The translations under genes were made by a program, and so were the position numbers. Shown here in pieces: positions 1 to 7,590 of a stretch of 26,277 bases of DNA; position 1 is the first letter of the stretch; each line of letters opens with the position of its first letter. Below the pieces are notes generated by a model, which did not search any database, was not told the origin of the DNA, and was given only the letters and a program-made list of their open reading frames with translations. Source of the DNA: Spongiibacteraceae bacterium UBA5047 (GTDB lineage Bacteria > Pseudomonadota > Gammaproteobacteria > Pseudomonadales > Spongiibacteraceae); assembly GCA_002415025.1 (NCBI GenBank), contig DIBR01000065.1:1-26277 (forward strand), given 5' to 3'.

Positions 1-23
1 AAACCATGTTACCGGTCTGCACC

Positions 24-60
24 CACCCTGGCCCTCTCCCTATGGGAGAGGGCCAGGGTG
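24..60. repeat. Perfect hairpin repeat, CCCTCTCCC family
   Basis: Two perfect 17-nt inverted arms (24-40 and 44-60) are separated by a 3-nt loop. The core CCCTCTCCC/GGGAGAGGG is followed by AGGGTGAGGG, and the same core with the same tail recurs at 2283-2316, so this is a dispersed repeat and not a one-off. It lies just downstream of the SDR gene on the minus strand and could also stop its transcripts, although there is no U-tract. Confidence 0.8.
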
Positions 61-64
61 AGGG

Positions 65-91
65 TTTGTAGGAGCCAGCCCTGCTGGCGAA
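65..91. repeat. REP-like palindrome with GTAGGAGC head
   Basis: GCCAGC (74-79) and GCTGGC (83-88) pair around a 3-nt loop. They are preceded by TTTGTAGGAG and followed by GAA. From memory this layout resembles the REP sequences scattered through Pseudomonas genomes, which are mobilised by RAYT transposases. It ends a few bases before the stop codon of the SDR gene at 97. No RAYT gene is present in the window. Confidence 0.6.
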
Positions 92-96
92 CAGTC

Positions 97-888
97 TTAA
101 TCAAACGCCCGCGGCATTTTCATATTCAGCGCATTCAGGCCGCCGTTAACGCCAATAATATCGCCCGTCAGGTAGCTTGCTGCCGGTGATGCCAGATAGA
201 GCGCGCAGGCGGCAATATCTTCCACTTCGCCAAGCCTTGCCATGGGCGTCAATTCCACCATCGCTTTTTCGATCTCGTCATTGAGCACGGTCTTCAGGGC
301 CTCGGTTTTGGTCGATCCGACGGCTATCGCATTCACCCGCACCTTGGGGGCAAATTCCTGAGCCATCTCACGCGTCAGAAACGACAGCGCGGATTTGGCT
401 GTGCCGTAGGCAGTAAAAAAGGATGAGGTTTCCTGGCCGGCAATCGACGAGATATTGACGATGGAGCCGCCGCCGGCGGTTTCCACCATTTTTGGAATCA
501 CCAGTTTGGAGAGGGCAAAGGCAGTAGACACGTTAAACTGAAAGGCCGCGTTAAAATCTTCCACGCTGGTTTTCAGCATGGGCTTGGGCGGAAAGCCACC
601 GGCATTGTTGACCAGAATATCAATACGCCCGAAAGTCTCCAGTGCCTTGCTCACCAGTTGTTCAAGCTGATCCTGTTGCATCACATCCGTCACCACGGTC
701 AGCGCCTTGCGGCCAAACCCTTCGACGGCTTTGGCCGTTTCCTGCAGTTGCGCCTCTGTGCGCGCGGCGAGCACCACGTCGGCTCCTGCTTCGGCGTAGG
801 CCTTGGCAATGGCCGCACCAATACCGCGCCCTGCACCGGTGATCAGCGCTACCTTGTTGTCCAGACGAAACTGGTCGAGAATTCCCAT
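97..888 (-). CDS. SDR-family oxidoreductase (hydroxysteroid dehydrogenase-like)
   Basis: A 263-residue classical short-chain dehydrogenase that would interconvert a hydroxyl and a ketone with NAD(P)(H). The cofactor motif TGAGRGIG lies at residues 17-24, NNAG is present in the middle of the Rossmann fold, and the catalytic Ser precedes the Tyr-x3-Lys pair (YGTAK). Length is normal for the family. The start is supported by GAGGA a few bases upstream. The gene is divergent from the KshA-like oxygenase across about 200 bp, and the overall sequence recalls 7alpha-hydroxysteroid dehydrogenase relatives, so a role on a steroid hydroxyl is a reasonable inference. Substrate and position specificity cannot be read from the sequence, because SDRs of this type also act in fatty-acid and sugar metabolism. 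Confidence 0.85.
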   Translation of the reverse strand: MGILDQFRLDNKVALITGAGRGIGAAIAKAYAEAGADVVLAARTEAQLQETAKAVEGFGRKALTVVTDVMQQDQLEQLVSKALETFGRIDILVNNAGGFPPKPMLKTSVEDFNAAFQFNVSTAFALSKLVIPKMVETAGGGSIVNISSIAGQETSSFFTAYGTAKSALSFLTREMAQEFAPKVRVNAIAVGSTKTEALKTVLNDEIEKAMVELTPMARLGEVEDIAACALYLASPAASYLTGDIIGVNGGLNALNMKMPRAFD

Positions 889-1093
889 ACTGTCCTCACA
901 ATAGTCTGCAGGGCTGGATGCGCCCCGGAAAGAGTCAAAAATTACGCTGTCTATTCAACACCTTAGGGCTGAAAATTAGGTCATCCGATTGGGTGATACT
1001 TGGCAGATACCCCCTGTGACAAAATTTTGCAGCATGTTAGACCCATAAAATCATCCTACACCGATCAAGCGCGCACAGCGAAAGGAGAACCCC

Positions 1094-2158
1094 ATGAGCC
1101 AGGTATCACAGGTGCCGAGACAGCCGCACCGTATTGAAGCGGCTGAAATTCCCGAGCGCTACGGTCGGGGCTGGTACTGTCTTGGTCTGGCCAGCGAATA
1201 TACCGACAAGCCGGTGAAGCTGAACTACTTCGGCACGCGCCTTGTGGCCTACCGGGGTGAAGACAATCAGGTACACATCCTCGATGGTTTTTGCCCGCAT
1301 ATGGGCGCCGACCTGAGTGAAGGCTGCGTTGAGCAGAACTCGATTCGCTGCCCTTTCCACAGCTGGCGCTGGGGCGCCGATGGCGTCTGTGACGACATTC
1401 CATACGCCAAGCGCATTCCGCCCAAGGCCGTTATTCGTTCCTACCCCACCTGTGAGCAGAACCATCTGCTGTTTGTATGGTTTGACCCGGAAGGCAACCC
1501 GCCGATTGAAGAGCAGGCCATTCCCAAAATCGACGACCTGTTCAGTGGCGACTGGACCATGTGGCAAATGGATCTGATGACCATTCAGACCAACTCCCGC
1601 GAGCTGGTAGACAATATGGCCGATGTGGCCCACTTTGGCCCCATTCACGGCGCACCGGTGAAAGAATTCAAAAACATCATTCACAAGCACACCTACCAAC
1701 AGGTGTTGACCGGTGGCAGCGAGCTGCTGGCAGAAGAGGGCGAACTGACCTCCACCGCGACCTATTACGGCCCCGGCTATATGAACACCTATATGACCGG
1801 GCAGATTGAAGGTCAGAACGTGGAATCGCGCCTGCTGGTGACCCATGTGCCCATTGATACCGAAAGTTTCGACCTGCGCTTTGGTGTGTCGGTACGCAAA
1901 ATGCCGGGCCTGAGCGACGAGCAGAGCGCTGAAGTGGCCAAAGCCTACACCGAGCAGAACCGCACCGCGTTTTTCCAGGATGTCCATATCTGGCACACCA
2001 AAACACGGGTAGACAACCCGGTGCTGTGCGATGGCGACGGCCCGATTCACAAGCTGCGCCAGTGGTACAACCAGTTCTATGTTGATATCGCCGATGTGCC
2101 CGACACCTACAACGAGAAAAAGGAATACGTTGTCGACTACGCCATGCGCAATGTCTGA
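1094..2158 (+). CDS. kshA: KshA-like Rieske oxygenase, 3-ketosteroid 9alpha-hydroxylase oxygenase subunit
   Basis: A 354-residue terminal oxygenase. In the known family it hydroxylates C9 of 3-ketosteroids, which makes ring B break spontaneously to a 9,10-seco product. The Rieske [2Fe-2S] ligands are C67-x-H69 and C86-x2-H89. The mononuclear iron motif is N174-x2-D177-x2-H180-x4-H185, the KshA arrangement. The start follows AAAGGAG with good spacing. The nearby HsaC-like and HsaA-like genes strengthen the steroid assignment. A strong terminator follows at once, so it is probably transcribed alone. The ferredoxin reductase partner (KshB) is not in this window. A related Rieske gene lies at 22221-23183. 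The exact steroid substrate (free ketone or CoA-linked side-chain intermediate) is unknown. Confidence 0.85.
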   Translation: MSQVSQVPRQPHRIEAAEIPERYGRGWYCLGLASEYTDKPVKLNYFGTRLVAYRGEDNQVHILDGFCPHMGADLSEGCVEQNSIRCPFHSWRWGADGVCDDIPYAKRIPPKAVIRSYPTCEQNHLLFVWFDPEGNPPIEEQAIPKIDDLFSGDWTMWQMDLMTIQTNSRELVDNMADVAHFGPIHGAPVKEFKNIIHKHTYQQVLTGGSELLAEEGELTSTATYYGPGYMNTYMTGQIEGQNVESRLLVTHVPIDTESFDLRFGVSVRKMPGLSDEQSAEVAKAYTEQNRTAFFQDVHIWHTKTRVDNPVLCDGDGPIHKLRQWYNQFYVDIADVPDTYNEKKEYVVDYAMRNV

Positions 2159-2179
2159 GGTGCCATACCGATAAGTGAG

Positions 2180-2232
2180 GCCCGGTGTTGGCGGCAAGTG
2201 AATTGCCTGCTGTACCGGGCTTTTTATTTTTG
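2180..2232 (+). terminator. Rho-independent terminator after kshA
   Basis: The outer stem GCCCGGT (2180-2186) pairs with ACCGGGC (2214-2220). An inner stem GGCAA (2193-2197) pairs with TTGCC (2203-2207). A U-rich run, TTTTTATTTTTG, follows directly at 2221-2232. It begins about 20 nt after the kshA stop and separates it from the hsaC-like gene. Confidence 0.88.
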
Positions 2233-2282
2233 TTATTAAGGTAGGCTGGCTCCGGAAATAATTAAACAGTGCTCCAATAGTC

Positions 2283-2316
2283 CCCTCTCCCCACGGGAGA
2301 GGGTTAGGGTGAGGGG
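2283..2316. repeat. Second CCCTCTCCC-family hairpin
   Basis: CCCTCTCCC (2283-2291), a 3-nt loop and GGGAGAGGG (2295-2303) are followed by an AGGGTGAGGGG tail. This matches the core and tail of the repeat at 24-60, but with a shorter perfect stem. It lies in the leader of the hsaC-like gene, about 35 nt upstream of its start codon. Confidence 0.72.
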
Positions 2317-2348
2317 CGAAAACTCATCGATACAGAAAGGAAATCACC

Positions 2349-3257
2349 ATGGATGTTCGTAGCCTAGGCTATGTCGTAATCGAATCAACCGACCCTTCCA
2401 AGTGGCTGGATTACGGCACCAATATTCTCGGTTTAATGGTCGCGCCGGGTATGCCCGACGACGACAACGTTTACCTGAAAATGGACGAGCGTCCTTTTCG
2501 CTTTGCCATTACCAAGGGCAAGCAGGACCGGCTGAATGTTTGCGGCTGGGAACTGGCCGATCAGGAAACCTTTGAGGCAACCAAAGAATCCCTCGACAGT
2601 GCCGGTATCAAGTACACCGAAGGCAGCAGCGAGCTGGCCCAATCCCGGCAGGTGCGCGGTCTGATCAGCTTGCAGGATCCGGCAGGCAATGGCCTGGAGC
2701 TGTATTGGGGTGCCTCACTCGATTATGCCAAATTCGTTTCTCCCAAAGGCATTGACGCCTTTGAAACCGGCTTCAATGGCGATATGGGTTTTGGCCACGC
2801 GGTATTACCAGCGCCCAACCTGAAAGAGACTCACGCTTTCTATAAAGATGTGCTCGGTTTTGGCGACAGCGACTACATGCACTTCAAATTCAACCCCGAC
2901 CCCAATGATCCCGGTCAGGGGCTCAACTTCATGCACTGCAACAACCCGCGCCATCACAGCCTGGCCCTGTATCAGGACGAAAGCCCGGTGGGTTGTGTGC
3001 ATTTGATGGTGGAAGTGCGCGACGACGTTGACGAGATTGGCTACTGCCTTGATCGCGTGAATGAGGCGGGCATCCCCATCGTGTCAACCCTTGGGCGTCA
3101 CACTAACGACGGCATGCTGTCGTTCTATATGGCCACACCCACCGGGTTTGCCATGGAGTTCGGCACCGACGGCCTGCAGATGGACTGGGAAGGTTACACG
3201 CCGACCGTGAGCACACTACCCAGCCTGTGGGGCCACAAGTTCCAGATGCCGGAATAA
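2349..3257 (+). CDS. hsaC: HsaC/TesB-like extradiol ring-cleavage dioxygenase
   Basis: A 302-residue two-domain type I extradiol dioxygenase (vicinal oxygen chelate fold). In steroid degraders HsaC/TesB opens the catecholic ring A of 3,4-dihydroxy-9,10-secoandrosta-1,3,5(10)-triene-9,17-dione by meta-cleavage. The Fe(II) ligands are all present: H150, H218 and E270. The expected second-sphere residues H203, H251 and Y260 sit at the same spacings as in BphC-type enzymes (my hand comparison). Length matches the family. AAGG lies upstream of the ATG. It is followed 65 nt later by the HsaA-like hydroxylase, which makes its substrate, so the two probably share a transcript. A biphenyl- or naphthalene-type substrate is the alternative, but the neighbours argue for the steroid catechol. 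Confidence 0.85.
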   Translation: MDVRSLGYVVIESTDPSKWLDYGTNILGLMVAPGMPDDDNVYLKMDERPFRFAITKGKQDRLNVCGWELADQETFEATKESLDSAGIKYTEGSSELAQSRQVRGLISLQDPAGNGLELYWGASLDYAKFVSPKGIDAFETGFNGDMGFGHAVLPAPNLKETHAFYKDVLGFGDSDYMHFKFNPDPNDPGQGLNFMHCNNPRHHSLALYQDESPVGCVHLMVEVRDDVDEIGYCLDRVNEAGIPIVSTLGRHTNDGMLSFYMATPTGFAMEFGTDGLQMDWEGYTPTVSTLPSLWGHKFQMPE

Positions 3258-3322
3258 ACCCCGGTAGTGATCCAGCAGCCAGCCTGAATGCGTAGCAATA
3301 ACAAGTAACAGAGGACGGATTG

Positions 3323-4513
3323 ATGTCAGACAAAGCAGAACTCCAGCAAAAAGTCAGAGCCAGCGCCCGCGCTCTGGTACCGGTACTGCGCGAACGCGCT
3401 GACGCCTGCGAACAGGCGCGACAGGTGCCCGCAGAAACCATCAAGGATTTCGCCGACGCCGGATTTTTCCGCATACTGCAGCCCAAAAAGTGGGGCGGCT
3501 ACGAGCTGGACCCGCACGACTTCTACGACGTACAAATGATCGTTGCCGAAGGCTGTATGTCCAGCGCCTGGTGCCTGGGTGTTATCGCCATTCACAACTG
3601 GCAACTGGCCCTGTTTGACGACCGTGCCGCGCAAGACGTGTGGGGCAAGGACGACAGCGTGCTTATCTCCTCTTCCTATATGCCGGTGGGTAAAGTCACT
3701 CACGTGGATGGCGGCCTGACGCTTAGCGGCCAGTGGGGATTTTCCTCCGGCAGCGATCACTGCGACTGGGTATTCCTCGGCGCCATGGTGCCACCCAAAG
3801 ACGGCGAAGCTGGCGGCCCGCCCGATATGCGCACCTTTCTGATACCGCGCTCGGATTACGAAATTGTTGATGACTGGCACGTGATGGGCCTGAAAGGCAC
3901 CGGCTCCAAAACCATCGTGGTGAAGGATGCCTTTGTACCCGAATACCGCACCCACAAGGCGATGGACGGCTTCACCTGTAACAGCCCCGGCAATGCCGTT
4001 AATACCGCGCCGCTGTTCAAGATTCCCTTTGGCCAGATGTTTGTGCGCGCGGTATCGACCGCCGCCATCGGTGCGCTGCAGGGCGCCTGCGATAATTTCA
4101 TCGAGAAAACGGCGAAGCAGGTGGGTAAAAACGATGGCAAATCTGCCGGAGATGACCCGCATGCCCAGTACGCGCTAACTCAAGCCAGCACCATCGTCGA
4201 TGAACTGAAACTGGTGCTGTTCCGCAACTTTGACCGCCTGCTCGACGCCGCTAACGGTGGTCCCGAGCTGACGATGGAAGAGCGGATTAAATTCCGCTGG
4301 GAATCCGCAGCTGTACCCCAGCGCTGCATTGAAGGTATTGATCCACTGTTTGCCTTTGCCGGTGGCTCGGGCATCTATCAGGGCAATGCCTTGATGCGCG
4401 CTTTTGTGGATATTCACGCATCGCGTGCCCATACCGCCAATAACCCGCAGAAATTTGGCGGCAATTGGGGTGCGGTGCAGCTCGGTCATCCCAATACCGA
4501 TTTCTTTCTGTAG
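3323..4513 (+). CDS. hsaA: HsaA-like flavin-dependent hydroxylase of the 9,10-seco steroid phenol
   Basis: A 396-residue member of the acyl-CoA-dehydrogenase-fold flavin monooxygenases. In the known pathway the oxygenase HsaA/TesA2, supplied with reduced flavin by HsaB, hydroxylates 3-hydroxy-9,10-secoandrosta-1,3,5(10)-triene-9,17-dione to the catechol that HsaC cleaves. Length and order next to hsaC fit the family. Sequence consistent with it includes the early WGGYELDP segment and the central GQWGFSSGSDHCDW and MGLKGTGS stretches typical of this hydroxylase group. ATG at 3323 is preferred over the adjacent TTG at 3320, because GAGGA at 3311-3315 gives normal spacing. No flavin reductase (HsaB) follows, so that partner must be encoded elsewhere. 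A hairpin lies 3' of the gene (4530-4556) but lacks a U-tract. Confidence 0.85.
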   Translation: MSDKAELQQKVRASARALVPVLRERADACEQARQVPAETIKDFADAGFFRILQPKKWGGYELDPHDFYDVQMIVAEGCMSSAWCLGVIAIHNWQLALFDDRAAQDVWGKDDSVLISSSYMPVGKVTHVDGGLTLSGQWGFSSGSDHCDWVFLGAMVPPKDGEAGGPPDMRTFLIPRSDYEIVDDWHVMGLKGTGSKTIVVKDAFVPEYRTHKAMDGFTCNSPGNAVNTAPLFKIPFGQMFVRAVSTAAIGALQGACDNFIEKTAKQVGKNDGKSAGDDPHAQYALTQASTIVDELKLVLFRNFDRLLDAANGGPELTMEERIKFRWESAAVPQRCIEGIDPLFAFAGGSGIYQGNALMRAFVDIHASRAHTANNPQKFGGNWGAVQLGHPNTDFFL

Positions 4514-4809
4514 CCCACCTCTCCACTCGGGCGCTTCTCACTTACGCGGAAGCGCCAGGCATTTCCCTTGCCCCACTCAGCTAACGCAACGCGGAACGCT
4601 TCTTCGCAGCGCCCGGCTGCGTGCCAATAAATCATTTTGATTAACTTCCGCAAAAGCGTAGACTCCAGAAAATAAGAGAATATAGTCAAAACAAGGACGT
4701 GTACTGACGTCGGGAATCAGTTTTGTGGGATAGGTGTTAATCTGACTGGGGTAAGTATGTCAGGGAGGTGCTTATTTTTTCTGTTGTACGCCATGGAGAG
4801 TTAGTTGTG

Positions 4810-5322
4810 ATGCCAATATTTTTTGAAGATTTTGAAAGAACTGAAAACTCCGACGAAATATTTGGCGTCATGGGGAGAGCATTGGTAATAGCGACACGGT
4901 TTGATTCAATGTGCAAAACCCTTGCTAGAGCAATTGATCTTAAGTTTCCCGCTCTACTTCAAAGAATATCAGATAGTGATTTTGAATCGCTAATTGAAAA
5001 ATCAAAGAAAAAATATTCTACTTTGGATAAAAGCATTAAGAAGATAGAGCTTTCACGCGACCTGTTTGTGATTTTAGACGATGCAAGAAAGGCGCGAAAT
5101 GCAGTTGTACATGACTTGGCGATTGGCCTGGAAGGATGCGTGGACACTAAATTAGATGAAGTCGGCTTTTTAAGCGAAGTCTCGAAATGTATATTTGATC
5201 TGGCGCGTGGCGAGGTGCTGATTTCCAATCTGATCCAAGTGTTTAATGGCGAAGAGCCTATGCGGTCAGATCGAATTTTAGCTTACAGGGATGGAGTTGT
5301 AAGCTGGGTTATTGAAAAATAG
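4810..5322 (+). CDS. Small HEPN-like protein of unknown role
   Basis: A 170-residue, largely helical protein with no signal peptide. I recognise no named family, but the segment around residues 91-101 reads DDARKARNAVVH and holds R96-N97-x3-H101, the RNase-type motif of HEPN domains, in a predicted helix. HEPN domains occur in toxins, abortive-infection proteins and CRISPR effectors, so RNA cleavage is possible but unproven. ATG 4810 is chosen because GGAGAG lies 9 nt upstream. An in-frame GTG at 4768 abuts its own purine run and would add 14 residues. Codon use is AT-rich and unlike the catabolic genes on either side. The next gene, an LRR protein, begins 45 nt downstream and is probably co-transcribed. 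Confidence 0.7.
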   Translation: MPIFFEDFERTENSDEIFGVMGRALVIATRFDSMCKTLARAIDLKFPALLQRISDSDFESLIEKSKKKYSTLDKSIKKIELSRDLFVILDDARKARNAVVHDLAIGLEGCVDTKLDEVGFLSEVSKCIFDLARGEVLISNLIQVFNGEEPMRSDRILAYRDGVVSWVIEK

Positions 5323-5367
5323 TGTTCCGCGACGAAAATTCTAAAAATCAAAGGGAAGCGAGTGAAA

Positions 5368-6408
5368 ATGTTGGATATATTCAAAAAGAAAGAATCGAAG
5401 TCGCATTTAGCCACGCAAATTGAAAGCAAGGGGCTCGATAAAGTCACAACCGAAGTTGTTGGTGGCCTAATGAGGCAGTTGAGTGGAACTGGATATATGT
5501 ACAGCTTTATTCTTGCCGAATTGGATGGCGCGTCAATGGGCAATGAAAAGGCAAGAGAATTTGCAAGAGAGAGTGGTATTCCAGAATCTGAATATAAGGG
5601 GCAGCATTTATTTGAGCACCCTTTGATAGACGGGCCCAGTGGGGCCAAAACTATAATGGATATGGCCTGCCTTGGAATGATTGATCAGCAGGATTTGGTA
5701 GTAAACTTTCGCTTAATGACACTAGATAAATTAATGCGCCAAGTCGAGGTCGGAAAGTATGTTAACGATGATGAGACCGGCCGCGGGGAATATGATGGGG
5801 ACAGGTTTTGGGAGTGGGCTAATACTAACTGTGAGCGATTCGCATTTGAGCCAAAGGAAATACAAAGGTGGAGTGATATAAAGGAGCTAGATTTTCGCAC
5901 AAATGACCTTAGCGAGTTGCCTGACGACATTCAGGCGCATACAGGCTTGGTTGATTTGAGTTTGTTTCAAAATAATTTTTCGTCCGTTCCAGAATCTATT
6001 TTTTCTCTAAATCATCTAATGTATTTAAATTTAGGGTTGAACAAAATAACTATATTGCCAGTGAATATCCGTAAGCTAAAGAATTTGAAAATCCTCGACT
6101 TGGGCCATAATCAGCTTAGTAGCCTGCCTAGTGAAATAGGCGATCTAAGGAATTTAGAGCGGCTTATGGTTTACGGTAACTGTCTATCTAGCATTCCAAA
6201 AGAAATAGGTAAAATGACTGAACTAAAACAAATAGCTCTTTACGATAATAATCTCAGCTCTCTTCCTGAGGAAATATTAAACTTAAAAAAACTCAAAACG
6301 TTAGAGCTTCGGAATAATAGTTTTACTGAAGAGTTTGTCACGAAGTGGACGGAAATGTTTCGTAATACTGAGTGCCAGATATCTTTTGGTAACCAAAAGG
6401 TCAATTAG
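5368..6408 (+). CDS. Cytoplasmic leucine-rich-repeat protein
   Basis: A 346-residue protein. Roughly the first 165 residues form an unrecognised domain, with a lysine-rich start and later an acidic, aromatic stretch (DGDRFWEW). The rest is about seven 23-residue leucine-rich repeats with the plan LxxLxLxxNxLxxLPxxI, covering residues 170-330. No signal peptide, membrane segment or known catalytic domain is seen, so it is probably an intracellular binding or sensing protein. ATG 5368 is preferred to the upstream in-frame GTG 5362, since GGGAAG at 5353-5358 is better spaced. It is AT-rich like the HEPN-like gene before it, which suggests that both arrived together. Partner and ligand are unknown. 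Confidence 0.75.
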   Translation: MLDIFKKKESKSHLATQIESKGLDKVTTEVVGGLMRQLSGTGYMYSFILAELDGASMGNEKAREFARESGIPESEYKGQHLFEHPLIDGPSGAKTIMDMACLGMIDQQDLVVNFRLMTLDKLMRQVEVGKYVNDDETGRGEYDGDRFWEWANTNCERFAFEPKEIQRWSDIKELDFRTNDLSELPDDIQAHTGLVDLSLFQNNFSSVPESIFSLNHLMYLNLGLNKITILPVNIRKLKNLKILDLGHNQLSSLPSEIGDLRNLERLMVYGNCLSSIPKEIGKMTELKQIALYDNNLSSLPEEILNLKKLKTLELRNNSFTEEFVTKWTEMFRNTECQISFGNQKVN

Positions 6409-6527
6409 AAGAACCAGCCCTTGTAGTCGAAAATGTCAACGAAAACGATCTAGTAGATTCTGACCTTCACTTCATGAAAAATATCTGAGCTCAGATGACG
6501 GAGAAGTGATTGCGAATGTATTCGTGA

Positions 6528-6591
6528 TCAATGGGGCCAGAGTAAATCGATCAATGCGGTCGGGGTCACTGATTTACTCTGACCCCATTGA
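6528..6591. mobile_element. 64-bp MITE-like inverted-repeat element with 7-bp direct repeats
   Basis: Terminal inverted arms of 21 nt run TCAATGGGG(C/T)CAGAGTAAATC inward from each end (6528-6548 and 6571-6591) with one mismatch. TTCGTGA occurs immediately outside both ends (6521-6527 and 6592-6598), as a target duplication would. The core repeats part of the arm (GGGGTCA 6562-6568 with TGACCCC 6580-6586). The GGGGTCAGAGT motif is, from memory, common in proteobacterial REP/MITE sequences. The element carries no gene and would need a transposase supplied in trans. Confidence 0.6.
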
Positions 6592-6631
6592 TTCGTGACC
6601 ATTCTTGCGTCGCAAAACCTGTGGGAAAACC

Positions 6632-7501
6632 ATGCTAATAAGAACCCGTAATTTCTCCGAAACGGCGCTTTTGCACTTCCGCGATTTACAGCGTTTGTCC
6701 TTTTCCATTCAGGAAAGTCTTGCAGGCGAACTGGTGGGGGGAGAGACGGAAAAAGACGTCGCGCATGAGCTGGTAAAGCGTTACCGCAAAGCCGGCTCCG
6801 GTTCCTTTTTCCATTTGCCGGTGGCACTGTTCGGTGAGCGCACGGCCTTGCCGGGTCGTTGGCCTGTTGGCAAGTTTTTTCCGAAAAACAAAAAGCTTGA
6901 AGCCGGTGACAGCGTAATCCTTGATGCTGCGCCTCTGTTCGGTGGTTATCTTGTGGATACCTCCTACAGTTTTTGTTTTGGCGACAACGATGATCACCGC
7001 GCAATGATGCAACATCTGGCTCAGTACCGCGACAGTGTGCCTGCCGCAGTTAACACCGGTGACAGCTTCAAGACGATTGCAGAGCGGGTCAATGCCTCGA
7101 TGAACGCCGTTGGTTATGAGCCGGTGCACACCAAACATCCCGGAGAGGTACTGGGTCATCGGGCAATCAAGACGCCAAAGCTTCCTTTTCAACCGCGATT
7201 GCAGGGTTTCGACGCGGTGTCGCTGAGCTGGTTCAAGCTCAAGGACAGCATGGCGATGCGTGGGCTGGGGCGAAAGAGTCCGCTATGGAATGGCAGCAAG
7301 GCCTCGGACCATAGTGCCCACGACGGCTTGTGGCTGGTCGAACCTCACGCAGGTTTTGGCGCGGTGGGCGCCAAGTGGGAAGAAATTCTGGTGATAGAAG
7401 GCGGCAAAGCGCGCTGGCTTGATGAGCGCCCGCCCCATGTCCGACAATGGTCACAAATCGCCGAGGACTCCGACTATCGGCCCTCGGCAAGCAGCGGCTA
7501 G
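6632..7501 (+). CDS. M24-family metallopeptidase (Xaa-Pro aminopeptidase-like)
   Basis: About 289 residues of the pita-bread fold shared by methionine aminopeptidase, prolidase and creatinase. The candidate metal ligands are all visible: D98 and D109 (ILDAAP...DTSYS), H176 in HPGEVLGH, one glutamate in LVEPHAG and a final glutamate in WEEILVI. It lacks the N-terminal domain of full aminopeptidase P, so it is a short single-domain form. ATG 6632 is taken as the start. An in-frame TTG at 6605 would reach almost into the inverted-repeat element. It is GC-rich again, so the AT-rich islet ends before it. It converges with the extended SDR gene at 7591. The substrate is unknown, and some family members have lost peptidase activity. 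Confidence 0.75.
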   Translation: MLIRTRNFSETALLHFRDLQRLSFSIQESLAGELVGGETEKDVAHELVKRYRKAGSGSFFHLPVALFGERTALPGRWPVGKFFPKNKKLEAGDSVILDAAPLFGGYLVDTSYSFCFGDNDDHRAMMQHLAQYRDSVPAAVNTGDSFKTIAERVNASMNAVGYEPVHTKHPGEVLGHRAIKTPKLPFQPRLQGFDAVSLSWFKLKDSMAMRGLGRKSPLWNGSKASDHSAHDGLWLVEPHAGFGAVGAKWEEILVIEGGKARWLDERPPHVRQWSQIAEDSDYRPSASSG

Positions 7502-7590
7502 CGATACGAATCGATTGGCTCGCTTTCGGATGCTTCCCGACAGGGCGCGAACGCCGCAGGGCCGTTAGTTACGCTGCTTCCCCTCTTGCG

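Noticed and set aside
981..996. TCATCC-N4-GGGTGA as an operator between the first SDR and kshA
   Set aside because: One mismatch in short arms and no TetR gene nearby. A second TCATCC at 1051 lacks its partner arm, so chance is likely.
1106..2197. 363-residue open frame on the minus strand
   Set aside because: It runs opposite the KshA-like gene, whose metal motifs are intact. Its composition is that of a complementary-frame artefact, and it reads through the kshA terminator.
4530..4556. Hairpin GGCGCTTC/GAAGCGCC after hsaA as an intrinsic terminator
   Set aside because: The 8-bp stem is real, but the loop is 11 nt and no U-rich run follows, so termination is not supported.
4768..4812. GTG start giving a 184-residue HEPN-like protein
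   Set aside because: The purine run GGGAGG touches the GTG with no spacing, whereas GGAGAG is well placed for ATG 4810.
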